From Finegoldia magna ATCC 53516 (GTDB taxonomy: Bacteria; Bacillota; Clostridia; Tissierellales; Peptoniphilaceae), in NCBI RefSeq assembly GCF_000159695.1, contig NZ_CM000955.1:186001-250000 (forward strand): DNA of 64,000 nucleotides, in the 5' to 3' direction. Below are positions 26,572 to 34,887 of the stretch, one piece after another (positions within the stretch are counted from its first letter, which is position 1; each line of letters starts with the position of its first letter). Under the pieces are notes generated by a model. That model was not told the DNA's origin, searched no databases, and worked only from the letters and a program-made list of their open reading frames with translations. The translations under genes were made by a program, and so were the position numbers.

Positions 26572-27882
26572 TTATATCACACGCTTTTCTCTGAAAAATA
26601 AAACCATCGCAATCATGCAAACAATACACTCACTCACAGGATACGCTGCCCACACGCCAGTCATCAGAAAAACCCTCGACAAAATCAAAGCCGTAGGAAT
26701 AATAACCACAAATCCCCTCGCAAATGAAATCACCTGAGATTTTGTTGATCTTTCAGTTGACGTAAAATACGTCGAAACCACTATATTAAAACCAATGAAA
26801 AAGCACGCTACAAAATATATCTTCATTCCATTCACAGCGTAATCTTGAAGCAAAACATCATTCGCCTTATTGTAAAATGCCGCTAAAATATCCGCGTTCA
26901 AATAAATCACACCGTAAATTAAAACCGACAACATAATTTGCGTAACAACAGAATACTTCAAAATTTTTCTCACATCTTCAAAATCATTTTTCCCGTAATA
27001 ATGACTGATAAGAGGTTGAATACCTTGCGACAAACCAGTATAAATAGCCGTAACCACCAAAGAAATCACAGTAATAATACTGAAAGCCGCCACCCCAACA
27101 TTTCCTGAAATCCCGAGAATAATCATATTGAAAGTAAACATCACACTCGCAGAAGTCGCCTCCGTCAACAAAGCAAACATCCCCTTCGACACAATCTCCC
27201 CAAAACTTTGAAAATCAAAAAAATTCTTGTTCAAATGAAAACCGTTGTTTCTCGCAATAATATACGGAAAAATCACCATCATACTTATAATTGGAGCAAG
27301 ACCCGTCGCAAAAATCGCCCCGAAAATCCCCATATCCATTGGAAAAATAAACACATAATCCAAAATCACATTCGAAATACTACCAATAACCATCGCAGCC
27401 ATCGATAACCTCGGATTCCTGTCATTTCGGACAAAACACTGCAAAATATTATTCATAAAAAAAGCCGGCGCAAATAACATCATAACCCTCAGATAAGTAT
27501 TAGTCATCTCAAAAATACTATCGTCCGCTCCCAGAAATCTCACCAATTTACCCGAGAAAAATGCCCCCGAAATCACAAACAAACATGCAATGCTAAGCCC
27601 CAAAACCACAGCATTCGTGAAAATAGTATTCGCATCATCATCCAAATCCTTACTCTTGAAAATCGAATATTTGATACCACCACCAATACCAATCATCAAA
27701 CCGATCCCGTTAATAATACAAAACATCGGAAACGCAATATTAAGAGCAGATAAACCGTCCGCCTTTAACCTCCACGACACAAAATAAGTATCCATCAAAG
27801 TATAACAAGAAAAAGCAATTTGCGCGAAAATATTCAGAAATACATATTTCCCAAACTCGCGAAAAGTCTTGTGATTTCCCAT
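26572..27882 (-). CDS. MATE family efflux transporter
   Basis: A 436-residue protein with twelve predicted membrane segments and MATE features: TLMDTYFVSWRLKADGLSALNIAFP near the N-terminus, GIGGGIKYSIFKSK and in the C-terminal half AFSIITVISLVVTAIYTGLSQGIQPLISHYYG. It should export drugs or metabolites by sodium or proton antiport. I set the start at 27882 with GAAGGAG eight bases upstream. The leader just upstream contains an intrinsic-terminator-like hairpin. Confidence 0.9.
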   Translation of the reverse strand: MGNHKTFREFGKYVFLNIFAQIAFSCYTLMDTYFVSWRLKADGLSALNIAFPMFCIINGIGLMIGIGGGIKYSIFKSKDLDDDANTIFTNAVVLGLSIACLFVISGAFFSGKLVRFLGADDSIFEMTNTYLRVMMLFAPAFFMNNILQCFVRNDRNPRLSMAAMVIGSISNVILDYVFIFPMDMGIFGAIFATGLAPIISMMVIFPYIIARNNGFHLNKNFFDFQSFGEIVSKGMFALLTEATSASVMFTFNMIILGISGNVGVAAFSIITVISLVVTAIYTGLSQGIQPLISHYYGKNDFEDVRKILKYSVVTQIMLSVLIYGVIYLNADILAAFYNKANDVLLQDYAVNGMKIYFVACFFIGFNIVVSTYFTSTERSTKSQVISFARGFVVIIPTALILSRVFLMTGVWAAYPVSECIVCMIAMVLFFREKRVI

Positions 27883-27894
27883 AAAAACTCCTTC

Positions 27895-27947
27895 AATAAA
27901 AATAAAACGCCCACACACAATAGCCTTTGTGTATGGACGCGTTTCAA
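27895..27947 (-). terminator. terminator-like hairpin in the leader of the MATE gene
   Basis: On the minus strand AAACGCGTCCATACACAA (27944-27927) pairs with TTGTGTGTGGGCGTTTT (27920-27904), allowing a 2-base bulge and a G-U pair, followed by TTTTATTTTTA and the MATE ribosome binding site. A TATAAT (27965-27960) just upstream would start transcripts directly before it. This looks like a 5' attenuator; no upstream gene needs it as a terminator. Confidence 0.65.
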
Positions 27948-27983
27948 ACCATGAAATAATTATACCATATCTCGCCCCAGTTT

Positions 27984-28117
27984 GTCGGGAGTGGGGTTAG
28001 AGGGTGTGGCGCGGAGTGAGTGTGGGTGCGGTGTGGTGTGGAGAGGGTGTGGATATGAGTGCGGGTGTGTGAGCGTGGACGTGCGTGGGTGTGTGTAGAT
28101 AGGGTGTGGAGCAGAGC
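27984..28117. repeat. G/T-rich low-complexity tract
   Basis: About 130 bases almost free of C on the plus strand, made of GTGTGG, GGTGTG and GTGCG words, in a genome otherwise AT-rich. No credible gene: a minus-strand reading gives a His/Thr/Pro low-complexity string. Origin unknown. Confidence 0.8.
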
Positions 28118-28129
28118 ATTGAAACAAAC

Positions 28130-28366
28130 AAAAAAGATCGTAGCTAAAAGAGTCATCTGGAAAAAATTGTTCAAAATTCAATCAAAAAAATCCATCAAAA
28201 ATTTGACCGCGTAAGCGAAGCGTGCTTCAAATTTTAGGATTTTGAGATTTAGAAATCACAAATTTGCGTAGTCTAGATATTCGTGCAAATTGGTTTTCTA
28301 CTTTCCCTTGTTCTGAAAGTAACTTCAACAATTTTTGTAAGCCAGATGAATGTGCTACGACTTTTT
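28130..28366. repeat. long-hairpin intergenic repeat, copy R3
   Basis: Outer arms AAAAAGATCGTAGC (28131-28144) and GCTACGACTTTTT (28354-28366); next pair TCATCTGG (28153-28160) with CCAGATGA (28342-28349); inner stem AAAATTTGA (28198-28206) with TCAAATTTT (28227-28235). The right side carries an extra AGTCTAGATATTCGTGC arm (28269-28285) like R1/R2, so it seems to be a composite of two members. Confidence 0.8.
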
Positions 28367-28465
28367 GTGTTCTCCATGTCTCTGTAAAACGTAAATGTTC
28401 TGTGATTATTTTTTGTGTAAAATTTTGGGAGGTGTGCATCGAAATAAAAGTAGATTACCAGTTTT

Positions 28466-28620
28466 GCTAAGAATATCATACGGAGAAAATTTAGCTGATT
28501 TCAAATCGAAAAAATCCGTCCAAAATTTGACCGCGTAAGCGAAGCGTGCTTCAAATTTTAGGATTTTGAGATTAGAATTTTCCAATTTTTGTAAGCAAGA
28601 CGAATGTGCTACGACTTTTC
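28466..28620. repeat. long-hairpin intergenic repeat, copy R4
   Basis: Starts with TAAGAATATCATACGGAG as in R1/R2 but ends with the GACGAATGTGCTACGACTTTT arm of R3/R6. Inner stem CAAAATTTGA (28521-28530) with TCAAATTTT (28551-28559). Because left and right ends come from different subtypes it may be a recombinant. It is preceded by GTAGATTACCAGTTTTGCTAA (28450-28470), a short word found next to several copies. Confidence 0.8.
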
Positions 28621-28717
28621 TTGTTTTGCATGTCCTTGTACAACTTCTATGTCCTGCATCTTCGTCTTTATGTGAAATAAAGTAGATTACCAGTTTTGCT
28701 AAGTTTGCATTGAAACA

Positions 28718-28890
28718 AACCAAAAGCATCGTAAACAAGCAAATCATTCGGAAAAAATTGTTCTAAATTCAAGCAAAATGAAACGTTAAAAATCGCACTG
28801 TTTGGGCGTCAGCGAGTTTGCGATTTTAGTTTCATGAGCGATGAATTTATCAATTTTTGTAGACAGATGAGTGATTTACGAGTTTTTGTG
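28718..28890. repeat. long-hairpin intergenic repeat, copy R5
   Basis: Inner stem AAATCGCA (28789-28796 region) with TGCGATTT; next stem ATGAAAC (28778-28784) with GTTTCAT (28829-28835); outer ATCGTAAAC / GTGATTTACGAG. The loop (CTGTTTGGGCGTCAGCGAGT) differs from R1-R4. The apparent ORFs here are artefacts of the repeat. Confidence 0.8.
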
Positions 28891-29053
28891 TTTTATGGTC
28901 TTGAAGCTACCTACACAAATTTGCGCAGTCTAGATATTCGTGCGAACTGGTTTTTTACTTTCCCTGTCCCTGTAAAAGGTAGCTGTCCAGCGATTTTGTT
29001 GTTATGTGAAATAAAAGTAGATTACCAGTTTTGTTAATTGTGCATTAAAATAA

Positions 29054-29223
29054 ACAAAAAAGATCGTAGCTAAATGAGTCATCTGGAAAAAATTGTGTAA
29101 AATTCAATCGAAAAAATCCGTCCAAAATTTGACTGCGTAAGCGAAGCGTGCTTCAAATTTTAGGATTTTGAGATTAGAATTTTCCAATTTTTGTAAGCCA
29201 GACGAATGTGCTACGACTTTTCT
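29054..29223. repeat. long-hairpin intergenic repeat, copy R6
   Basis: Outer arms AAAAAGATCGTAGC (about 29057-29070) and GCTACGACTTTT (29210-29221); inner stem AAAATTTGA with TCAAATTTT. Closely similar to R3 but without its extra arm, so it looks like the basic form of this subtype. Confidence 0.82.
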
Positions 29224-29274
29224 TGTTTTGTATGTCTCTGTACAACGTCAATGTCTTGCGATACCTTCCCTGCA

Positions 29275-29303
29275 TCAAAAAAGAGGTGCCCTTGCACCCC
29301 TTT
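29275..29303 (-). terminator. terminator of the marR-pirin-nitroreductase operon
   Basis: AGAGGTGC (29282-29289) pairs with GCACCCCT (29294-29301) and is followed leftwards by TTTTTTGA. The sequence and ~45 bases beyond it are nearly identical to the thiE terminator region at 31864-31926. Confidence 0.88.
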
Positions 29304-29315
29304 ACTCACAACAAA

Positions 29316-29888
29316 TTATTTTACAACAACTCTGTTGTTAATGTCTTCCTTTTCCTTTGGATCTGGATCAGCAGTTTTGTTACCGAATACCATTTGCGCG
29401 TCTAGTTTCCAAGATTTTGGAATATCGAACATTTCCTTAACCGCATCGTCTATAACTGGATTGTAGTGTTGGATATTTGCTCCCAAACCCAATTCTTCAA
29501 GCGCCGTCCAAATATTTAATTCCAACATACCGATAGATTGTGCTGCCCAGTGTTCAAATCTTTCAATTTCAGCGCCTGTGTCTTCTGAAGCCTTCTTCAA
29601 AGTTTCTTCGTCAGAAAAATACAATACAGTTCCATAGCCACTCTTGAACATATTTATCTTGTCCTCAGCAACCTTTCCATTGAAAACCTCTCCGATTTTG
29701 TCCCATAACTTGTCGTGGTCTTCTTTGAAAACAACCACAACTCTTTGACTTCTGATACCGTAAGCATCAGGTGTCAACTCAGTAATATTCTTTATAGTAT
29801 TAGTAATTTCCTCTTCGTTTGATTTTATATTCTTGTCCAAACTGTAAATAGTTCTTCTGTTTTGTAGTGATTTTTCAATATTTGTCAT
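29316..29888 (-). CDS. nitroreductase family protein
   Basis: A 190-residue FMN-dependent oxidoreductase. The N-terminus SLQNRRTIYSLDKNI has the Arg-Arg-Ser/Thr motif contacting FMN; PDAYGIRSQRVVVVF fits the P-x-x-x-N/S-x-Q region, and AAQSIGMLELNIWTALEELGLGANIQHYNP is typical of the small YdfN/HBN1-like subgroup. It reduces nitro compounds or quinones with NAD(P)H. The ATG at 29888 is six bases after GGAG; an alternative ATG is one codon upstream. It is the last gene of the MarR-controlled operon. Confidence 0.87.
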   Translation of the reverse strand: MTNIEKSLQNRRTIYSLDKNIKSNEEEITNTIKNITELTPDAYGIRSQRVVVVFKEDHDKLWDKIGEVFNGKVAEDKINMFKSGYGTVLYFSDEETLKKASEDTGAEIERFEHWAAQSIGMLELNIWTALEELGLGANIQHYNPVIDDAVKEMFDIPKSWKLDAQMVFGNKTADPDPKEKEDINNRVVVK

Positions 29889-29901
29889 CATTTTCTCCTT
29901 T

Positions 29902-30747
29902 TTATTGATCCTCTTCTGGTTTTTCCTTAATAAAAGTTCCATTTCTCAAATCTAAGCTCGCTTGTCGCAAATCCTCGTTAGTGTTCATAACAATTGGACC
30001 AGCCCAAGCAATCTCCTCATTCGTAGGAATAGATTGTAAAAATAAAACAATAACATCTTCATCTTTTGCTTTTATTGTCAATTTGTCGCCATCAGTAGTC
30101 GTCACAGCTGTTTTCTCAGAAACAACATCACCTTCCACCTCAATATCGCCAATCAACGTAAACAAAATAACTTGCTGATCATCTTTCGTGTCAATCGTAA
30201 TTTCCTCGTTCTTCTTAATCTCGATTTCGTAAAAATCAAGCGGCAAATATTTCGGCGCATATCCTTTTATACCCTTGTACTCGCCAGAAATAACCTTAAC
30301 CTTCGCATTGTCTTTTTCAATGATTTTCAAATCATCACCACGAAGCGATTGATAATGAGGCCTTACCATCTTGTCCTTTGCAAGTAAATTCAACCACAAT
30401 TGAACACCAAGCATCCTCTTTGATGGCTTCGGCATCTCCTCGTGCATAATCCCACTTCCAGCAGTCATCCATTGAACCTCGTTGTCAGTAATCGTGTCCT
30501 CATTTCCCATCGAATCCTTGTGAGTCATCGTACCCTCACGCAAATACGTTATCGTCTCAATCCCACGATGTGGATGCATCGGAAATCCCTTAATATAATC
30601 CTCAGGATCAGTGCTGTCAAAAGAATCCAACATCAAAATCGGATCGTATTCTTTTGTAGTATTGCGGCTCAACACCCTCACAAGACTAACCCCAGCACCA
30701 TCCTTCGTTCTAAAACCCTGCGTCCTATTCAAAATTTTCCTCTTCAT
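29902..30747 (-). CDS. pirin family protein
   Basis: A 281-residue bicupin. The N-terminal cupin carries the metal-binding HPHRGIETITYLREG and GSGIMHEE motifs (His, His, His, Glu), diagnostic for pirins; the second cupin is in the C-terminal half (YKGIKGYAPKYLPLDFYEIEIKK). Some pirins are quercetin 2,3-dioxygenases, others are redox-sensing regulators; the role here is unresolved. The start overlaps the end of the MarR gene by 23 bp and has CAGGAGGA upstream. Pairing with a nitroreductase suggests a response to aromatic or electrophilic compounds. Confidence 0.9.
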   Translation of the reverse strand: MKRKILNRTQGFRTKDGAGVSLVRVLSRNTTKEYDPILMLDSFDSTDPEDYIKGFPMHPHRGIETITYLREGTMTHKDSMGNEDTITDNEVQWMTAGSGIMHEEMPKPSKRMLGVQLWLNLLAKDKMVRPHYQSLRGDDLKIIEKDNAKVKVISGEYKGIKGYAPKYLPLDFYEIEIKKNEEITIDTKDDQQVILFTLIGDIEVEGDVVSEKTAVTTTDGDKLTIKAKDEDVIVLFLQSIPTNEEIAWAGPIVMNTNEDLRQASLDLRNGTFIKEKPEEDQ

Positions 30748-31165
30748 ATTTCCTCCTGAATTTATTCATCAATATTATTAATTCTTCCTTCTCATCATCA
30801 TCCCACAGAGAAATCAATTCATCCATAAATTTCAAATTCTCAGGAACAATCTCATCCATCAAATCTTTTCCCTTATCAGTCAAATCCAGGATAAATCTTC
30901 TCTTGTCAGCCTCATCCTGCTTCCTCGTAATAAACCCATCCTTCTCCAAATTCTTCACGATAACAGGAATATTGCCACTCGTAGTCAAAATCTTCTCCAT
31001 AACCTCTCCAGTTGAAAGCCTCCCCTTAGAATATAAAGCCTCCATAACTGCAAACTGTCCCAAAGTAAGATCGTGCTTCAAAATTAATTTGTTGTTCTCG
31101 CGGCGCAGAGTATTAATAACCCTACTCATAGAAATATACACCGCCATTGATTTTTTTGTATTCAT
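30725..31165 (-). CDS. MarR family transcriptional regulator
   Basis: A 146-residue winged-helix regulator: LTLGQFAVMEALYSKGRLSTGEVMEKILTTSGNIPVIVKNLEKDGFITRKQDEADKRRFILDLTDKGKDLM shows the helix-turn-helix and the wing with D-x-R-R. It is the first gene of the operon marR-pirin-nitroreductase. The start is at 31165 with GAGGGA upstream. A near-palindrome within its promoter is the probable autoregulatory site, so ligand binding (perhaps a quinone or phenolic) would derepress the operon. Confidence 0.92.
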   Translation of the reverse strand: MNTKKSMAVYISMSRVINTLRRENNKLILKHDLTLGQFAVMEALYSKGRLSTGEVMEKILTTSGNIPVIVKNLEKDGFITRKQDEADKRRFILDLTDKGKDLMDEIVPENLKFMDELISLWDDDEKEELIILMNKFRRKYEEENFE

Positions 31166-31182
31166 ACTATCCCTCTGACTCA

Positions 31183-31211
31183 ATATTATCACTAACTAGA
31201 GATAATTGCAA
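31183..31211 (-). promoter_or_regulatory. MarR-operon promoter with embedded operator
   Basis: Minus strand TTGCAA (31211-31206), 17-base spacer, TAATAT (31188-31183). The spacer is filled by TTATCACTA (31186-31194) and TAGAGATAA (31197-31205), an inverted repeat matching 8 of 9 positions, the usual geometry for MarR autorepression. Confidence 0.65.
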
Positions 31212-31361
31212 CTAACCTCTCCCTTTTCCGTTTAAAAAAGATGAGATGATATTTTGTTCTTCTTGTCCCCTATAGAAAAAACGTAGATGTCCAGCGAATT
31301 ATTACGTGTGCATTGAAACAAAAGTAGATTACCAGTTTTGCTAAGTTTGCATTGAAACAAA

Positions 31362-31531
31362 CCAAAAACATCGCAAACAAGCGAATCATTCGGAAAAAAT
31401 TGTCCTAAATTCAAGCGAAATGAAACGTTAAAAAATCGCACTGTTTGAGCGTCAGCGAGTTTGCGATTTTAGTTTCATGAGCGATGAATTTATCAATTTT
31501 TGTAGACAGATGAGTGGTTTACGAGTTTTTG
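31362..31531. repeat. long-hairpin intergenic repeat, copy R7
   Basis: Same subtype as R5: inner stem AAATCGCA / TGCGATTT, ATGAAAC / GTTTCAT, outer AAAAACATCG / CGAGTTTTT. Nearly identical to R8, 266 bases to the right in the same orientation, each preceded by the AGATTACCAGTTTTGCTAAG word. Confidence 0.82.
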
Positions 31532-31627
31532 TGTTTTCCATGTCTCTGTCATGTGTCGGTGTCCAGCGATTTGTAATTCTGTGAAACAAAACTAGATTAC
31601 CAGTTTTGCTAAGTTTGCATTGAAACA

Positions 31628-31801
31628 AACCAAAAACATCGTAAACAAGCGAATCATTCGGAAAAAATTGTTCTAAATTCAAGCGAAATGAAACGTGAAA
31701 AAATCGCACTGTCTGAGCGTCAGCGAGTTTGCGATTTTAGTTTCATGAGCGATGAATTTATCAATTTTTGTAGACAGATGAGTGGTTTACGAGTTTTTGT
31801 G
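31628..31801. repeat. long-hairpin intergenic repeat, copy R8
   Basis: Near-identical to R7 across the full length, so the 266-bp unit including the spacer is tandemly duplicated between the marR operon and the thiamine genes. Confidence 0.82.
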
Positions 31802-31900
31802 TTTACTTGTCCATGTCATGTGTCTATGTCTTGCAAACTGGTTTTCTACTTTCCCCTTGTCCCTGTACAACGTCTATGTCCTGCGACACCTTCACCGCAT

Positions 31901-31928
31901 CAAAAAAGAGGTGCCCTCGCACCCCTTG
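31901..31928 (-). terminator. terminator of thiD-thiE
   Basis: AGAGGTGC (31907-31914), a CCTC loop, GCACCCCT (31919-31926), followed leftwards by TTTTTTGA. Paralogous to the terminator at 29275-29303. Confidence 0.88.
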
Positions 31929-32567
31929 CTATCTACTCAAAATCATATCGAATTTTTGTTTCAACTCTTGTGTTGATGCTGCAACATCTCCCGTCGAAAA
32001 TACCGCCGATGTCAATGACACAGAATCCACATTACAATCGAAAATCATCCTAATATTGTTCTTGTTAATGCCACCAATCGCAGTGATTGGAATGTGAATT
32101 TTCTCAGCAATCTCCTTCAACGTGTCGATTGTAACCCTCACGAAATCATCTCCAGTGAACGTCGGAAAAATCGCCCCCACACCAATGTAATCAGCGCCAG
32201 CCTCTTGTGCCTCCAACGCTTGTTCCAACGTGTGACAACTAATCCCAATAATCTTATTGTCACCAAGAATCTCCCTAGCGTACTTAATCGGCATATCCTT
32301 TTGTCCCAAATGCACCCCGTCGACATCACACGCCTTAGCAATATCAACCCTGTCATTCACAATCAAAAGTTTGCCCATGCTTTGAGTAATCTCTTTTATC
32401 CTAAAAGCCTCGCGCATAATGCTTCTTGTATCCATGTTTTTTTCTCTAAGTCTCACAGAATCTGCACCATTTTTCAGCGCAATCTCAATAGTCTCTGATA
32501 AATCCCTTCCCTTGAGAGTTTGTTTATTCGTGACCAAGTTCAACCCTAAGTTAAATTCCTTATTCAT
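31929..32567 (-). CDS. thiE: thiamine phosphate synthase
   Basis: A 212-residue TIM-barrel enzyme joining hydroxymethylpyrimidine diphosphate with the thiazole phosphate to make thiamine phosphate. Motifs seen are SVRLREKNMDTR (substrate pyrophosphate), LLIVNDRVDIAKACDVDGVHLGQKDMPI, IIGISCHT and GADYIGVGAIFPT, ending with ITAIGGINKNNI. The start at 32567 overlaps the end of thiD by 8 bp. No thiM or de novo ThiC/ThiG genes are nearby, so the pair suggests salvage. Confidence 0.92.
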   Translation of the reverse strand: MNKEFNLGLNLVTNKQTLKGRDLSETIEIALKNGADSVRLREKNMDTRSIMREAFRIKEITQSMGKLLIVNDRVDIAKACDVDGVHLGQKDMPIKYAREILGDNKIIGISCHTLEQALEAQEAGADYIGVGAIFPTFTGDDFVRVTIDTLKEIAEKIHIPITAIGGINKNNIRMIFDCNVDSVSLTSAVFSTGDVAASTQELKQKFDMILSR

Positions 32568-33363
32568 TTTCCAACTCTCCTTCAAAAAATTTGTAGAAAT
32601 GATTTGTCGGCCCATTTCCCTTGCCAATATGCAAATCATGCTTAATAGCATTAGTAATGTAATCCTTACTGAATTTCACAGCACCATCTATCGATTTTCC
32701 AAGCGCCAAATTACTAGCGATCGCACTTGAAAGCGTACAACCAGTCCCATGAGTGTTCTTCGTGTCAATCTTTTCAGTCACAAATTCGTGGAAATTCTCG
32801 CCATCATACAAAATATCAATCGCATCTCCCACATGATGACCGCCCTTCACAAGAACGTATTTCGCTCCCATATCGTGAATAATCACAGCTGCCTTTTTCA
32901 TATCGTCCACGCCGTCAATCTTCATTCCACTAATTCTCTCTGCCTCTGGAATGTTCGGAGTTATACAAGTGCACAAAGGAATCAAATCCTCAATCAACAA
33001 ATCAATCGCATCTTCTTGCATCAAACAAGCGCCGTGTTTTGCATACATCACAGGATCCAACACCACATTTTCTGGTTTGTACTCCAATAATTTGTCCCTA
33101 ACACAACTCATAATCCTCTTGTTCGATAACATTCCGATCTTCACAGCGTCAGTTCCCATATCATTATAAATACAATCAATCTGATCCTTTATAATCTTGT
33201 CGGGCAAATCCTCAATCGACACCACCTCAAAAGTATTCTCTGCGACCACCGAAACAATAACGCTCATCGCATACACCCCGTGCGCCGACATAGTCTTGAT
33301 ATCCGCTTGAATTCCCGCTCCGCCTGAACAATCAGAACCTGCAATCGTAAGAACTTTCTTCAT
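32560..33363 (-). CDS. thiD: hydroxymethylpyrimidine/phosphomethylpyrimidine kinase
   Basis: A 267-residue ribokinase-like enzyme that phosphorylates hydroxymethylpyrimidine twice. The start TIAGSDCSGGAGIQADIKTMSAHGVYAMSVI is the ThiD signature; VLDPVMYAKHGACLM is the substrate/Mg region; NTHGTGCTLSSAIASNLA is the anion hole with catalytic Cys/Asp region. It has an AGGAGGA site. It precedes thiE, with which it overlaps. I found no thiamine-pyrophosphate riboswitch in the 59 bases upstream. Confidence 0.93.
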   Translation of the reverse strand: MKKVLTIAGSDCSGGAGIQADIKTMSAHGVYAMSVIVSVVAENTFEVVSIEDLPDKIIKDQIDCIYNDMGTDAVKIGMLSNKRIMSCVRDKLLEYKPENVVLDPVMYAKHGACLMQEDAIDLLIEDLIPLCTCITPNIPEAERISGMKIDGVDDMKKAAVIIHDMGAKYVLVKGGHHVGDAIDILYDGENFHEFVTEKIDTKNTHGTGCTLSSAIASNLALGKSIDGAVKFSKDYITNAIKHDLHIGKGNGPTNHFYKFFEGELENE

Positions 33364-33422
33364 AACTCCTCCTAATAATTTGCTGCAAATTAAATTATAT
33401 ACCTATAATCATTTTACTTCAA

Positions 33423-34886
33423 CTAATCCCTGTTGTAGAGTTTCACAATCGAAGAAATTTTACATTCAAGCTCATCCGTAAGCCAATCTTTTTTCATTCT
33501 CCACGTCCAGTTACCTAACGTGTTTGGCGTGTTCGTCCTGTAATCATCACCCAAATCCAAGAAATCCTGCATCTGACACATACACAAACTAGCACTCGTC
33601 ATGTAGGCAACTCTTATCATAGCCATTTCCGCATCATCTGAATTCACATAATTTTTAATGTATTCAAGCTCTTCTGAAGACCTGCTTGTAACAAATCCAT
33701 TTAACGTTTGATTGTCGTGAGTTCCAGTGTAGTAAACACAATTTTCCCCCACGTTGTGCGGCAAATAATCCGATTCCTCGTTCACATCAAACGCAAACTG
33801 CATCACCTTCATGCCCTTGAAACCAAACCTGTCGCGCAAATTTATCACATCATCAGTAATCAAACCAAAATCCTCAGCGATAATTCTGTCAATCAAGTCC
33901 TCTTTCTTCAAAATCTCAAACAACTTCGCGCCCTTCGCCTTAATCCATCGTCCGTTTTCAGCAGTGTTCTCCGATGCGACAATTGCCCAAAAAGCTTCGA
34001 ATCCTCTAAAATGATCCAAGCGAAGCACATCGTACATTTTCAAATTGTGATTCAACCTTTTCAACCACCAATCAAAACCAGTTTTCTCACAATAATCCCA
34101 ATCATACACAGGATTTCCCCAATATTGCCCAGTTTCAGAAAACCTGTCCGGAGGAACACCTGCAACAAGCTTCGGTGACAAATCCTCGTTCACCACAAAC
34201 ATATCGGGGTTTTGCCACATATCGCTGCTTTCCTTCGACACATAAATCGGTAAATCGCCAAATATTTTTATCCCCAAATCATTCGCGTAATTTTTCAATT
34301 CGAAATACTGCTTGTAAAACAAAGCCTGAACGAATACATTGTATTCAATCTCATCTTTTAACAATTTTTCGTAATAATCGACGCTTTTCTTCTTTCGGTA
34401 TTTTATATCATCTGGAAATTCCAACCAAGATTTGCCATTAAAATGCTTTTTCAAAGCCTCAAATAAGCAAAATTCTCGAACAAGTTCACGCTCACTAAAA
34501 TTTTCTGTGTCGATTATCTTCAAAACCTCGTTGTTCTCAAAAGCCTTTCGTAAAATCTCATCCTTTACTTTTGCCACATAATCGTAATCCACAAAATCAT
34601 CTTCGAATTCATATCCACGAACATCACTCTTCGTCAGCAAACCATCCTCAATCAACTTGTCGATGTCGATGTACATGTAGTTTCCAGCAAAAGTTGACGG
34701 CGACAAATACGGGCTGTTGCCATCAGAACTAATCGGAACAAGTGGCAATATTTGCCAGTAAGTTTGCTTCAATTTCTTCAAAAATCTCACAAATTCATAC
34801 GCACTCTCACCAAAACTTCCGATTCCATATTTAGAACTCAAACTGAACACAGGACACAAAATCCCTGCTTTTCTATTACCACTCAT
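33423..34886 (-). CDS. malQ: 4-alpha-glucanotransferase
   Basis: A 487-residue GH77 enzyme that transfers maltodextrin chains. N-terminal RKAGILCPVFSLSSKYGIGSFG is the family start; LRLDHFRGFEAFW has the nucleophile Asp, IIAEDFGLI the acid/base Glu and YTGTHDNQTLNGF the stabilising Asp. The start is at 34886, one base after the stop of the upstream ABC exporter gene, with AAGAAGGGC as ribosome binding site, so it is coupled to it. No phosphorylase or glycogen genes are in view. Confidence 0.92.
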   Translation of the reverse strand: MSGNRKAGILCPVFSLSSKYGIGSFGESAYEFVRFLKKLKQTYWQILPLVPISSDGNSPYLSPSTFAGNYMYIDIDKLIEDGLLTKSDVRGYEFEDDFVDYDYVAKVKDEILRKAFENNEVLKIIDTENFSERELVREFCLFEALKKHFNGKSWLEFPDDIKYRKKKSVDYYEKLLKDEIEYNVFVQALFYKQYFELKNYANDLGIKIFGDLPIYVSKESSDMWQNPDMFVVNEDLSPKLVAGVPPDRFSETGQYWGNPVYDWDYCEKTGFDWWLKRLNHNLKMYDVLRLDHFRGFEAFWAIVASENTAENGRWIKAKGAKLFEILKKEDLIDRIIAEDFGLITDDVINLRDRFGFKGMKVMQFAFDVNEESDYLPHNVGENCVYYTGTHDNQTLNGFVTSRSSEELEYIKNYVNSDDAEMAMIRVAYMTSASLCMCQMQDFLDLGDDYRTNTPNTLGNWTWRMKKDWLTDELECKISSIVKLYNRD

Positions 34887-34887
34887 A

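Noticed and set aside
27944..28181. Minus-strand open frames rich in His, Thr and Pro
   Set aside because: They are translations of the G/T-rich tract, have no ribosome binding site and no domain-like sequence.
28227..29037. Several 60-110-codon open frames on both strands between 28.2 and 29.0 kb
   Set aside because: All lie in the hairpin repeats, have no proper ribosome binding sites and resemble each other only because the repeats do.
33364..33422. Possible thiamine-pyrophosphate riboswitch before thiD
   Set aside because: The gap is only 59 bases and lacks the CTGAGA and conserved 3' aptamer blocks.
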